Of a stretch of DNA of 64,000 nt, positions 16,709-25,574 are shown piece after piece. Below the pieces are notes generated by a model. It did no database searches. It was not told the DNA's origin and saw nothing but the letters and a program-made list of their open reading frames with translations. The translations under genes and the position numbers were made by a program. This stretch comes from Acinetobacter lwoffii (GTDB taxonomy: Bacteria; Pseudomonadota; Gammaproteobacteria; Pseudomonadales; Moraxellaceae): NCBI RefSeq assembly GCF_022967985.1, contig NZ_JALJVC010000011.1, forward strand, positions 40,685 to 104,684. The letters are read 5' to 3'. Position 1 is the first letter of the stretch. The number at the start of each line of letters is the position of its first letter.

Positions 16709-17731
16709 TTATAAATTAATCACCACAGGACTCACTGCCTGAGAAATGCACAGTTTGATCTGGGTATTATTGCCATGATCAATTTCACCGGTCAGGACAT
16801 TCCGTACCGAACCACTGACCTTGGTACAGGAACAGGTGTTGCAGATGCCCATCCGGCAGCCATGCGCTGGTCGCAAACCAGATTTTTCAGCACTTTCCAG
16901 TAAGTTGGACTGCGCCTGAAACTCTTGCTGCGATCTTAAAAACTGTACCGGCTGTGCTTTAATTTTTTCATCGACCACAATCTGGAAATATTCCGAATGA
17001 AAATTGGATTTCAATTCTAGTTTATCGACGATTTTCAGTGCAGCCTTCATCATCCCGGCTGAGCCACAGGCGTAAATTTTTCGTTCTGCAAAGTCTGGCA
17101 CCAGCTTTTGCAATAAGCTCTGCGTCAGATGCTGCTGGTGTTCCACGGTATTGAAATGGTGATATTTCAAGTTTGGATGCATGAGAGCCAAGGTTTTCAG
17201 TTCAGCATGAAAGGCATCATCTCGAGTGAAATAAATCAGGTCGATCTGTTCCAGAGACTGGATCACTGCTTTTTGCAGCAAGGAATAAATGGCCGTAATC
17301 CCACTGCCTGAAGCCAGGAATAAAATCGGCTGCGTGGATTTTTGCAATGTGAACTCGCCTTGCGGCTGTGATATTTCGATCACGGCACCAATTTGCATCA
17401 GGCTTAAGGCACGTGACACTTTGCCCTGCTGTTTAACCGCAATGATCAGATCACCATTTTTCAATACCGTCACCACAGAATAATGTCGCTGATGACGTAC
17501 GCCATCCAGTCCGACAGTCACTGCAATATTCTGGCCGGCCTGAAATGACTTGGCTTTAAAATTATGATTTGGACGTAAGTGAATCTTGAAAAAGTCAGAG
17601 CTGATGGCTTGAATGCCCATAACGGCAGCCTTAACTTTTTTGATTGCCCAAGTTGGATGGATTTTTTCACCAATAAAATCAATGAAATCTTCCCGGATCC
17701 AATGCGGCTGATAGGTTGGCATGCTTGTCAT
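16709..17731 (-). CDS. Ferredoxin reductase-like electron carrier for the desaturase
   Basis: This 340-residue protein combines an FAD-binding barrel (RHYSVVTV near 80), an NAD-binding domain (FLASGSGITAIYSLLQ near 137, CGSAGM near 222) and a C-terminal plant-type 2Fe-2S domain with the Cys pattern in GCRMGICNTCSC at about 292-303 and a final Cys in KLCISQA. It passes electrons from NAD(P)H to the adjacent desaturase, as in the known Pseudomonas DesC/DesB pair. AAGGGGATAAAA precedes the ATG. It is the promoter-proximal gene of the operon. Confidence 0.87.
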   Translation of the reverse strand: MTSMPTYQPHWIREDFIDFIGEKIHPTWAIKKVKAAVMGIQAISSDFFKIHLRPNHNFKAKSFQAGQNIAVTVGLDGVRHQRHYSVVTVLKNGDLIIAVKQQGKVSRALSLMQIGAVIEISQPQGEFTLQKSTQPILFLASGSGITAIYSLLQKAVIQSLEQIDLIYFTRDDAFHAELKTLALMHPNLKYHHFNTVEHQQHLTQSLLQKLVPDFAERKIYACGSAGMMKAALKIVDKLELKSNFHSEYFQIVVDEKIKAQPVQFLRSQQEFQAQSNLLESAEKSGLRPAHGCRMGICNTCSCTKVSGSVRNVLTGEIDHGNNTQIKLCISQAVSPVVINL

Positions 17732-17749
17732 TTTTATCCCCTTATCCGC

Positions 17750-17777
17750 AGACAGTTTTATTAATGTACAACTGTCT
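17750..17777. promoter_or_regulatory. Candidate operator of the desaturase operon
   Basis: AGACAGTT (17750-17757) and AACTGTCT (17770-17777) are perfect inverted 8-mers with a 12-base spacer, about 20 bases before the reductase start. The position and symmetry suggest a repressor site, for example for a TetR-type DesT-like regulator. No such regulator gene is adjacent. Confidence 0.45.
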
Positions 17778-17962
17778 AATTATTATATTGCTCAGGATAA
17801 AGAATTCTCATATTGAGACCATGTCAATACAGGTCAAATTATGTGCCTAAGCCATATAATATGAATTTTTGTCGGACAATATCGTCTAAAAGTAGCAATC
17901 AAGGCGATATGGATTGAGAAAAAGCATTTTTAAACTGACAACGCTGCTTAGCCTATACATAA

Positions 17963-17994
17963 AAAAACTGACCTCTATTCGAGATCAGTTTTTT
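17963..17994. terminator. Intrinsic terminator after the AlkK-like gene
   Basis: ACTGACCTC pairs with GAGATCAGT (one mismatch) around TATTC, flanked by A- and T-runs. The leftward tail serves the acyl-CoA synthetase gene ending at 18030. Confidence 0.7.
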
Positions 17995-18029
17995 GACTTC
18001 ATGTTGGGATTTTTAGATTAAATGACGCT

Positions 18030-19667
18030 TTAACCTGCTGCCTGCTCCAAAAGAATAGTCCCATATAATTCACGCAGATCTTTTTTCAGCATTTTACCAG
18101 TACCACTGAGTGGAATCGCATCAACAAATACGACTCGGTCTGGAATCTGCCATTTGGCTACCTTGTCCGCATAATAATCCAGCAGATCAGTTTCACTTAG
18201 CTGGCTGTCCGGCTTTTTAATGGCAATCAATACCGGGCGCTCATCCCATTTAGGATGCTGGGCGGCAATCACGGCAGCCATCGCAATTTCCGGATGTCCC
18301 ATGGCAATATTTTCCAGCTCCACCGATGAAATCCATTCTCCGCCAGACTTGATTAGATCTTTAGAACGATCACTGAGTTTCATAAAGCCATCCTGATCCA
18401 GCGTAGCAATATCGCCGGTATCAAACCAGCCATCATCAGTCAGTGCAGACTCTTCCTTGCCGAAATAATGGCTGATGACCCAATGCCCTTTGACCTGTAA
18501 ATTTCCTGTGGTCTGTCCATCACGTTCAATTTCATGCGTCCCTTTTTCTGCATCAGTCAAACGTAGGTCAACCCCGAATGGCGGACGGCCTTGGGACAGC
18601 CGAATCTGTAATTTTTCTTCATCAGAGAGATGCAAATGTTTGGTCTTGAGCTGATTCGCTGTACCCAATGGACTAATTTCCGTCATGCCCCAAGCATGGA
18701 TCGTTTCACAATTAAACTGTTCTTTGAACGCTCTTAGCATGGCCGGTGGACATGCAGATCCACCCACTACATTCCGTTTTAGGCTTTCCAGTTTGGAACC
18801 TAACTGATTTGCGGCTGCAATCAAACCTTGCCAGATGGTCGGTACGCCAAGTGCTACCGAAACCTGATAAGTATCAATCAGGTTAACCAGACTGGTGCCA
18901 TCCAGACCCGGTCCAGGAAGAACCAAAGTGCATCCGACCATTGCAGCGGCATACGGAGTGCCCCACGCATTTACATGGAACATCGGCACCACAGGCAACA
19001 TAATGTCGGCAGCCGAGACATTTAATGAGTCAGGTAAAATGATGGCATAGCTATGTAATACCGTAGATCGATGGCTAAATAGCACACCTTTGGGATTTCC
19101 CGTGGTTCCTGATGTATAACACAGAGAGCTTGCCGAGTTTTCATCAAGTGTTGGCCACTCAAATTCTGCATTTTGGCCGGCAATCAGATCATCATAAAAT
19201 TGTACTTCTGGAATCGCTTCTCTAACTGCCGGATCAGCTGCATCCAGACAGATAAAATGCTCGACTGAGCTCAACAGCGCTTTCACGGCTTTAATTAAAG
19301 GGACAAATGTTTTATCGAACAGCACCACGCGATCCGCAGCATCATTCATAATAAAAATCAGCTGTTCCGGAAATAAGCGCGGGTTAATGGTATGACAGAC
19401 TAAGCCGCTGCCAGAAATGGCATACCAAGACTCTAAATGGCGATGATTATTCCAGGCAATGGTCGCGACCCGATCTCCCTGCGCCAAGCCGAGTTGTTGT
19501 AATGCATTGGCAAAACGTTTCGAGTTTTGATGAATTTCTCCCCAATTGGTCACTGTAATAGTGGTATCGGTATTTTTGGAAATTACCTCGGTATCGGCAT
19601 GATAGCGTCCTGCATGTTCAATCATGCTGCTGATCAGTAAAGGCTGAAACATCATATTTCCGAGCAT
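18030..19667 (-). CDS. Medium-chain acyl-CoA synthetase, AlkK-like
   Basis: The protein is 545 residues, close to Pseudomonas AlkK (546) and alike along its length by recall. It has the AMP-binding motif YTSGTTGNPKG (about 187-197), then MFHVNAWGTPY, GWFDTGD and IKSGGEWIS, and the catalytic C-terminal Lys in GTGKMLKK. It activates fatty acids with ATP and CoA in the cytoplasm for beta-oxidation. It is probably monocistronic, with a terminator after it. The desaturase operon to its left suggests a shared lipid theme but has a separate promoter region. Chain-length preference is inferred from similarity only. Confidence 0.88.
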   Translation of the reverse strand: MLGNMMFQPLLISSMIEHAGRYHADTEVISKNTDTTITVTNWGEIHQNSKRFANALQQLGLAQGDRVATIAWNNHRHLESWYAISGSGLVCHTINPRLFPEQLIFIMNDAADRVVLFDKTFVPLIKAVKALLSSVEHFICLDAADPAVREAIPEVQFYDDLIAGQNAEFEWPTLDENSASSLCYTSGTTGNPKGVLFSHRSTVLHSYAIILPDSLNVSAADIMLPVVPMFHVNAWGTPYAAAMVGCTLVLPGPGLDGTSLVNLIDTYQVSVALGVPTIWQGLIAAANQLGSKLESLKRNVVGGSACPPAMLRAFKEQFNCETIHAWGMTEISPLGTANQLKTKHLHLSDEEKLQIRLSQGRPPFGVDLRLTDAEKGTHEIERDGQTTGNLQVKGHWVISHYFGKEESALTDDGWFDTGDIATLDQDGFMKLSDRSKDLIKSGGEWISSVELENIAMGHPEIAMAAVIAAQHPKWDERPVLIAIKKPDSQLSETDLLDYYADKVAKWQIPDRVVFVDAIPLSGTGKMLKKDLRELYGTILLEQAAG

Positions 19668-20046
19668 TCTCCACTCCTTTGTGCTTGTTATTGGTCCGTA
19701 TTTGCGTATCGTTGTTATAGTTGCATGATGGCTCGATCTGAAACCGTAACTTACTTTTTATCATCATGTGGATCGAATTTAGCAAGGAAATCTAACTTTG
19801 TAAGTATCGAATTGTGACAAATTAAGCCAAGTGACTGAGGCGTATAAAAATGGGAATACGATTTACGTAGAGATAAAATTTACACAGAAAATCTGAGATC
19901 TGATTTTCACTTTAATTGTCGTGCATCAAGACTCAAGCTTAAAAAATAGAATGACAACACTCCTCTTCCTCCCTTTTGTTATATTAAGTACCTTAAAATG
20001 TGCTATAAATCAAAATAACTAGAACAGTTTTAGTTCAAGAAAGTGT
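19668..20046. other. Divergent promoter region
   Basis: This 379-base stretch holds the promoters of the leftward acyl-CoA synthetase and the rightward MocR-type gene. I see no gene and no strong palindrome. MocR regulators often act on adjacent divergent genes, so a binding site may be here. Confidence 0.4.
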
Positions 20047-21468
20047 ATGTATAAGTCTGAAAAACTGGCACAGAATATCCGTCAGATGATTGAAAACGGT
20101 GTATGGAAGGCACATGAAAAATTGCCTTCACTTCGCGAACAGACCCAATTATCTGGTTATAGCCTGATGACGGTACTCAATGCTTACCAGGAACTTGAAG
20201 CACAAGGTCTGGTCTATGCCAAAGACAAATCGGGCTATTACGTTGCAGAACACACTCAAGCTCTGCTCAATAGCAAACAGTCCGCCCAGATTGGTTTAAA
20301 TCCTAAAATTCAAATCAATTCGGTGGTATTTAATTATTTAAAATCGACTCAGTCAGCAGAGATTGTGCCTTTTGGTTCTGCCTTTCCCAATGCAGAGCTG
20401 TTATATAACGCCAAATTTATGCAGATTCTGGCGCAGCAGGCCAAAAGAAAAAGCAGTTATAACAACCAGAATCATATGCCGCCCGGCAATCAGAACTTGC
20501 GGCAACTGATTGCCAACCGTTATCAATTACAAGGAGTTACCTGCAATCAAGATGACATTGTCATTACATCCGGTGCACTAGAAGCATTGAATCTGTCTTT
20601 ACAGGCCTTAACCCAACCCGGTGATTTTATTCTGCTACAGCAAACCATATTTTATGGTGCCTGGCAGGCAGCCGAGCGTCTGGGATTACAGGTGATTACG
20701 ATTCCGGAACATCCACAGTTTGGCTTTGATCTGGAATCATTTGAACAGGCTTTAAAACAGTATCCGATCAAGGTGTGCTGGCTGATGCTGAATGCCCATA
20801 ATCCGATTGGCTTTACCGTCAGTTCTGAAATCAAACAAAGAATTGCGGAACTCTTGTATGAATATCAGGTGTATTTAATCGAAGATGATGTTTATCAGGA
20901 ATTAAATTATGGTTCATCCAAACCGCTACCCGTTAAATATTTTGATCAACATCAGATGGTTTTGCACTGCGCCTCATTTTCGAAAACGCTGGGGATGGGC
21001 GCACGCGTCGGCTGGGTGTATGCGGGTCCATTTTCCGATGCCATTCAGCACTTACAGCTCATGAGCACTTTAACAGTCAGTCCCTTACTTCAAAATGCGC
21101 TGGTCGAGTTTATTTCACATCATCATTATGAAAAACATTTGCGGCATTTAAGGCAGCATCTGGAAAAATATAAAAAGAAATTTTATCAAGAACTTAAAGC
21201 ACGTTTGGGAAGCATCTGTGAAATTTACTATTATTCCAGTGGTTATTTTCTCTGGATTGAATTACCTAAAGAAGTCGATGCCCAGCAGCTCTATGAACAA
21301 TTGCTTCAACAGCATATTTCAATTGCCCCTGCACTGCTGTTTAAGCCTGAGCCTGCCAGCCAACATTATATTCGGCTGAACTGTTCGTTTGAATGGACAG
21401 CCAAGATTGAAGATGCAGTCAATCTGCTGGCAGAAACCATTCTCCAAAATAGCAAAAGCGCGGATTAA
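20047..21468 (+). CDS. MocR-type regulator (GntR HTH fused to aminotransferase-like domain)
   Basis: The 473-residue protein has a GntR winged helix (about residues 1-70, LPSLREQTQLSGYSLMTVLN) and a fold-type I aminotransferase-like domain (about 110-470). The PLP-binding Lys is in SFSKTLGMGARVGW, and the Asn/Asp/Tyr residues of the cofactor pocket (NAHNPIGFT, EDDVYQEL) are present. Such proteins sense PLP or amino compounds and regulate vitamin B6, GABA, taurine or related genes. None of these lies next to it. A hairpin over its stop codon (21456-21481) may terminate both this gene and the facing porin gene. Confidence 0.86.
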   Translation: MYKSEKLAQNIRQMIENGVWKAHEKLPSLREQTQLSGYSLMTVLNAYQELEAQGLVYAKDKSGYYVAEHTQALLNSKQSAQIGLNPKIQINSVVFNYLKSTQSAEIVPFGSAFPNAELLYNAKFMQILAQQAKRKSSYNNQNHMPPGNQNLRQLIANRYQLQGVTCNQDDIVITSGALEALNLSLQALTQPGDFILLQQTIFYGAWQAAERLGLQVITIPEHPQFGFDLESFEQALKQYPIKVCWLMLNAHNPIGFTVSSEIKQRIAELLYEYQVYLIEDDVYQELNYGSSKPLPVKYFDQHQMVLHCASFSKTLGMGARVGWVYAGPFSDAIQHLQLMSTLTVSPLLQNALVEFISHHHYEKHLRHLRQHLEKYKKKFYQELKARLGSICEIYYYSSGYFLWIELPKEVDAQQLYEQLLQQHISIAPALLFKPEPASQHYIRLNCSFEWTAKIEDAVNLLAETILQNSKSAD

Positions 21469-21516
21469 TTCATCCACGCTTCTGTTACAGATCAGACTCT
21501 CTCATTGAAAGAAGTC

Positions 21517-22836
21517 TTAGAAGTTGTAAATAGCAACCGCATTAATTCGGTTGTCTTCACCTGTAGTGCTGCCATTTGCGGCTGCACCTAATGCCTCACG
21601 TTCACCATAAACATATTCCAGACCGAAACTTAAAGGCTTGGTTGGGCTATAGAACACGTTGGCCCACGCTTGCCATAAGTCTTTATTGGCTTTGGTCTTG
21701 TCAGTGACTGCATTGATATAAGCTTGATCTTCATCAAAATTCATATAGCCATAACCCAATGTGCCGCGCAATTTATCATTAAACTGCTGAGTTAAGCCGA
21801 CTGAAATTGAATCAAATTCACTTTGTAATAAATCGCCATTTGCAGCGGTAATCACACCCGTATTTGCATAAGATACAAAGCTGCTATCGCCTTTGACATG
21901 GTAATAGTCAGCTTTGAGCGTTGTACCCGGCACAACATCATACTTGGCACCAAGCCCTACACCCCATGCGGTTTTTTCATCTTCATTGACACGCTTTTCA
22001 TTCCCCATCGCACGGGCACTGACTGTAAGATTATCAGCAAATTTATGATTTAAACGTGCCGTTAAAGCAGGTAGACGTTGTTTAATACCAGTAATGGTTG
22101 CATCTTTAGGATCTTCTACTGCAAATACTAGATTGGTTTCAGGACTGATGGTGCTGGTATAACGAACTTGTGGCGTCCGTTTAATTGAACCGCCAGCATA
22201 AACCAATGCATCTACAGTTTCCGGAATATAATCTGGCACTGCAAAGTTCGACCAGGTTTGACCGATCAACCAGTTGGCATAGCTGATATAAGCATGACGG
22301 ATACGCAAGTTATCAAAGCTTGCGCCGCCCAGAAAATCCACTTCAACTTTACCGCTTAAAGCTTTATCTCCAGCACCGACTGGTGCTTTAAAATCCATGC
22401 CTAAACGGGTTGCAGCCAGAGTAGATTTAAATTCATCACTACGCTCACCGACACCTTCTAAAGGTACCGCATTAATCTGGTTATACATACGTGCTGCTGA
22501 ACCACCTTCAGCCTGATAAGAGGCATCGGCACGAATATTTCCATAAAGATTAAATTCGGCACCACTGGCAATTTTCATTACGGGTTTGCTTGCTGGAGCA
22601 GGTGTTGCTGCAACATGTGCAGTGACCACAGCCGTCTGTCGTTGCTGTTGCTCAACCAGTGCGCGTAAGGCCTGAACTTCCTGGCGCAGTTGTTCAATTT
22701 CCTGCTGATTCGACTGAGCTGAGGTTTGTGCTTGAGTCGATAAGCTGATGCCCCCTAAACTCATTGCCATCATGCTCATCAGAACTGTGCGCTTGAATGT
22801 GATTGTTGGTTGATTAAGTAATTGTGTCGTGTTCAT
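21517..22836 (-). CDS. benP: DcaP-type outer-membrane porin (BenP-like)
   Basis: The product is 439 residues from the ATG at 22836 (MNTTQLLNQP); the frame extends 13 codons upstream without a good site. A signal peptide ends near AQA-QT at about 37. A short coiled coil follows (QQEIEQLRQEVQALRALVEQ), which in DcaP-type trimers projects into the periplasm. The rest is beta-barrel-like and ends in the terminal Phe (AVAIYNF) needed for outer-membrane assembly. Adjacent to benK and in the same direction, it corresponds to the benP porin of the A. baylyi ben cluster and likely admits benzoate and related acids. Confidence 0.8.
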   Translation of the reverse strand: MNTTQLLNQPTITFKRTVLMSMMAMSLGGISLSTQAQTSAQSNQQEIEQLRQEVQALRALVEQQQRQTAVVTAHVAATPAPASKPVMKIASGAEFNLYGNIRADASYQAEGGSAARMYNQINAVPLEGVGERSDEFKSTLAATRLGMDFKAPVGAGDKALSGKVEVDFLGGASFDNLRIRHAYISYANWLIGQTWSNFAVPDYIPETVDALVYAGGSIKRTPQVRYTSTISPETNLVFAVEDPKDATITGIKQRLPALTARLNHKFADNLTVSARAMGNEKRVNEDEKTAWGVGLGAKYDVVPGTTLKADYYHVKGDSSFVSYANTGVITAANGDLLQSEFDSISVGLTQQFNDKLRGTLGYGYMNFDEDQAYINAVTDKTKANKDLWQAWANVFYSPTKPLSFGLEYVYGEREALGAAANGSTTGEDNRINAVAIYNF

Positions 22837-22944
22837 CCTAAACTCGCTTTTTATTATGCGTTTCGATTCTAGCAACAGATCACCACCCGTTACGATGGCG
22901 ATCTATATCATTGGGAATATTATCTTTATTGATTGAAATCTAAC

Positions 22945-24318
22945 TTAATGTGTCGCTTCTTTTGCCAATGGATTCGGCTTCACATCAGGTGTTGCAAGGG
23001 CTTGGCCATCTACGGAAGTTTTTAAGTTCACCAGGAAAATTGCCAGCGCAGCGATTACGCCAGGAATCGCAATTGCAAAGAAGTTCATTTGATGCGGTAA
23101 ATTCATGGTTAATAAAGCACCAGTGAGTACCGGCCCAACAATTGCACCAATACGTCCAATACCTGATGCCCAGCCCATACCGGTAGAACGTACCGTCGAC
23201 GGATAATACTGCGCCACAAAGGTATAGAGCAGAATTTGTGAGCCAATCGTTGCAGCGCCTGCCACAGCAATCAAGGTATATAGAACGAATTGCGGACTGT
23301 TAAAGCCAAGCAGAATCAATGCAATGGCACCACATAAGAACATGATAGTCAGCACTTTTTTGATATGGAATTTATCTGCGAGATATCCACCACCAATGGC
23401 ACCTACCATACCGCCAATATTCAGGGCGAACAGGAAGATCATACTTGCACCCAGCGAGTATCCTGCCTGAATCATCAGTTTTGGCAACCAGCTACCCAAG
23501 GCGTAGACCATCAACAGGCACATAAAGAATGCCAGCCAGAACATAAAGGTACTGAAGCTACGGCCTTGTTGAAAGAGTGCTTTTAATGGTGCCTCATCCC
23601 CTTTTTGTACTTCATTTAGTACAAACTGGGTGTCACTGGTGATGACCTGTGTCGGAGAAATTTTCTGAATAATAGTATGTGCTTGAGCCGTTTGTTGCTT
23701 ATTGGTCAGGTACATCAGGGATTCTGGCAGATATTTCCATAGAATCGGCAAGATGAGCAATGGAACGCCTGCAAGCAGGAACATGATTTTCCAGCCAAAT
23801 TGTGGCACCAACCATGCACCTAATAACGCAGAAGTCATCCCGCCAATGGCATAACCACTAAACATCAGGGCAACCAGCGTACTGCGGATACGTTTAGGCG
23901 CATATTCGGTCATCAATGCCACGACGTTAGGCATGACACCGCCAATTCCAAGGCCAGCCAGGAAACGTAAAATTCCGAACTCGACTGGTGATGTAGCAAA
24001 GGCACCGATAAAAGTAAATCCACTAAAAATGGCCACACAGATCATGATGGTTTTTTTACGGCCAAGTTTATCGGACAAGGTTCCGAAACTCATGGCACCG
24101 AACATCATCCCGAATAAGGCAGTACTGGCCAGCATTCCCGCTTGTACCGCACTTAGCGACCATTCTTGCATCAGTAGCGGCAACGCCACTCCATAGATGA
24201 CCAGGTCATAACCGTCAAAAATAATGATCAGCAAACACCAGATCAAAACACCCCAGTGAAAGGGTGTGAATTTCGCTTCATCAATCAGCGTATTTATATT
24301 CACTTTATTTGTAGACAT
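22945..24318 (-). CDS. benK: Benzoate transporter, AAHS-family MFS symporter
   Basis: The protein is 457 residues. The ATG at 24318 has GGAGG five bases upstream; the GTG at 24324 overlaps that site. It has twelve predicted membrane segments and the AAHS signatures, with IIIFDGYDLVIYGVALP in the first segment (the Asp-containing DGYD motif), GTLSDKLGRKK in loop 2-3 and LPESL before the central loop. It imports benzoate with protons. It precedes benP on the minus strand and probably shares its transcript. A BenM-like binding site lies upstream at 24407-24421. Confidence 0.9.
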   Translation of the reverse strand: MSTNKVNINTLIDEAKFTPFHWGVLIWCLLIIIFDGYDLVIYGVALPLLMQEWSLSAVQAGMLASTALFGMMFGAMSFGTLSDKLGRKKTIMICVAIFSGFTFIGAFATSPVEFGILRFLAGLGIGGVMPNVVALMTEYAPKRIRSTLVALMFSGYAIGGMTSALLGAWLVPQFGWKIMFLLAGVPLLILPILWKYLPESLMYLTNKQQTAQAHTIIQKISPTQVITSDTQFVLNEVQKGDEAPLKALFQQGRSFSTFMFWLAFFMCLLMVYALGSWLPKLMIQAGYSLGASMIFLFALNIGGMVGAIGGGYLADKFHIKKVLTIMFLCGAIALILLGFNSPQFVLYTLIAVAGAATIGSQILLYTFVAQYYPSTVRSTGMGWASGIGRIGAIVGPVLTGALLTMNLPHQMNFFAIAIPGVIAALAIFLVNLKTSVDGQALATPDVKPNPLAKEATH

Positions 24319-24406
24319 CTCCACCTCCTAATTGTGAAGTTCAACTTATGCTGCTCACAATGCAGAAAATAGGAAAAAATGTCTAAAACTGAATAGGCAT
24401 GGCTTT

Positions 24407-24421
24407 ATACCTATAAGGTCT
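24407..24421. promoter_or_regulatory. Predicted BenM/CatM site upstream of benK
   Basis: ATAC-N7-GTCT differs by one base from the LysR-type BenM/CatM consensus ATAC-N7-GTAT. It lies about 85 bases before the benK start. Confidence 0.5.
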
Positions 24422-24547
24422 GGGTAAAATTAAACTATTCAATTAATTAATAAATATATTATTCAATCATGAAGTTTTCTAAAACAGGTTGTTTTTATCA
24501 CGTCCTCATAGGTTTTGGCGCTATATCATTCGCACAATTTTTAGCGA

Positions 24548-25459
24548 TTAAAATACCGATCGATCGTATTTTAGCGCTTCAAGATCATAGACTTGATATA
24601 CCGCATCAAACAGGTAACGAATGTATTCGCTTTCATCCATATTGCGCATGGCCATAAAGACAGGACTCACTGCAAAAGCATCTGCTAGAGGTACAAAGTT
24701 GAGATGGGCTAATTTAATGTTTTGCGCACTTTCCGGCACGATGCAGACGCCTTCTCCGGCAGCGACAAAGCCCAGTGCCAGCTGTAACTCACGGACAATC
24801 CGGATATTTTTCGGTTCCAGACCATACTCGGAAAATATGCCACGAACTTGGGTAGAGAAATTTGCCTTTCCAGTATTCGGATATAAGAACAGATGCTGAT
24901 CGACCAGTTCAGATAAATGTATATTTTCACGATGAGCCAGTACATGACTTGAATGAGCCGCCACTACTAGGCGTTCTTCACGCAGCAACACCCGTTTCAC
25001 TGCCGGATCTGAAATTCTCAAGCGTCCAAAGCCGACATCAATTCGCCCTTCTTTAAGTGCCTGAATCTGTTCTGAAGTATTCATTTCAACCATCTCAATT
25101 TTGAGCTGGGGGTGTTGCTGCTTAAATAGAAACACAATACGCGATAGTAAACCGAATAATAAAGATCCGACAAAACCAATGCTAATAGTGCGATCCGCGA
25201 TGCCAATCCGCTTGGTCATCGATTTTATTTCTTCAGCATTAGACAAAAGTTTAACAGCATGCTGATAGAAAAATTGACCGGCTTCAGTGGTTTTTAGCGG
25301 GCGGCTACCACGCTCAAATAGCTGAATATCGAGCTCTTGCTCTAGATTTTGGATCTGTCGGCTCAAAGGTGGTTGAGCAATAAACAGTTTTTCTGCCGCT
25401 TTGGTAAAACTTTGTTCTTCGACGACGGCAACGAAGTAACGCAAATGTCTGAGTTCCAT
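24548..25459 (-). CDS. benM: LysR-type activator of benzoate/catechol genes, BenM-like
   Basis: This 303-residue LysR protein has the HTH in its first 60 residues (SFTKAAEKLFIAQPPLSRQI). It resembles both BenM and CatM of A. baylyi. Residues VAVVEEQSFTKAA, FVGSLLFGLL and RNMDESEYI side with BenM. The secondary benzoate pocket residues of BenM, Arg160 and Tyr293, align with Arg160 and Tyr291 here; BenM responds to cis,cis-muconate and benzoate. It is divergent from catB, the place catM occupies in A. baylyi, and it is the only LysR gene of the cluster. A perfect consensus site overlaps its own promoter, so it is likely autoregulated. Confidence 0.83.
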   Translation of the reverse strand: MELRHLRYFVAVVEEQSFTKAAEKLFIAQPPLSRQIQNLEQELDIQLFERGSRPLKTTEAGQFFYQHAVKLLSNAEEIKSMTKRIGIADRTISIGFVGSLLFGLLSRIVFLFKQQHPQLKIEMVEMNTSEQIQALKEGRIDVGFGRLRISDPAVKRVLLREERLVVAAHSSHVLAHRENIHLSELVDQHLFLYPNTGKANFSTQVRGIFSEYGLEPKNIRIVRELQLALGFVAAGEGVCIVPESAQNIKLAHLNFVPLADAFAVSPVFMAMRNMDESEYIRYLFDAVYQVYDLEALKYDRSVF

Positions 25460-25467
25460 GGCTTTGA

Positions 25468-25482
25468 ATACCTTTAAAGTAT
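25468..25482. promoter_or_regulatory. BenM/CatM high-affinity site (ATAC-N7-GTAT)
   Basis: ATAC at 25468-25471 and GTAT at 25479-25482 with seven bases between match the consensus perfectly. It lies just before benM and upstream of the catB promoter, as expected for a shared activation and autorepression site. Confidence 0.75.
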
Positions 25483-25519
25483 AAAAAAATGCTAAATCGA
25501 TCTTAGACCAATCAACATT

Positions 25520-25534
25520 ATTCTTTTAAGGTAT
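25520..25534. promoter_or_regulatory. Second BenM/CatM-like site near the catB promoter
   Basis: ATTC-N7-GTAT has one mismatch to the consensus and lies 52 bases from the perfect site, about 40 bases before catB. Paired sites of this kind are known at cat and ben promoters. Confidence 0.5.
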
Positions 25535-25574
25535 ATCAAGTCAAAGCATTAAAGCAAGAATGTGAACCCGTATT

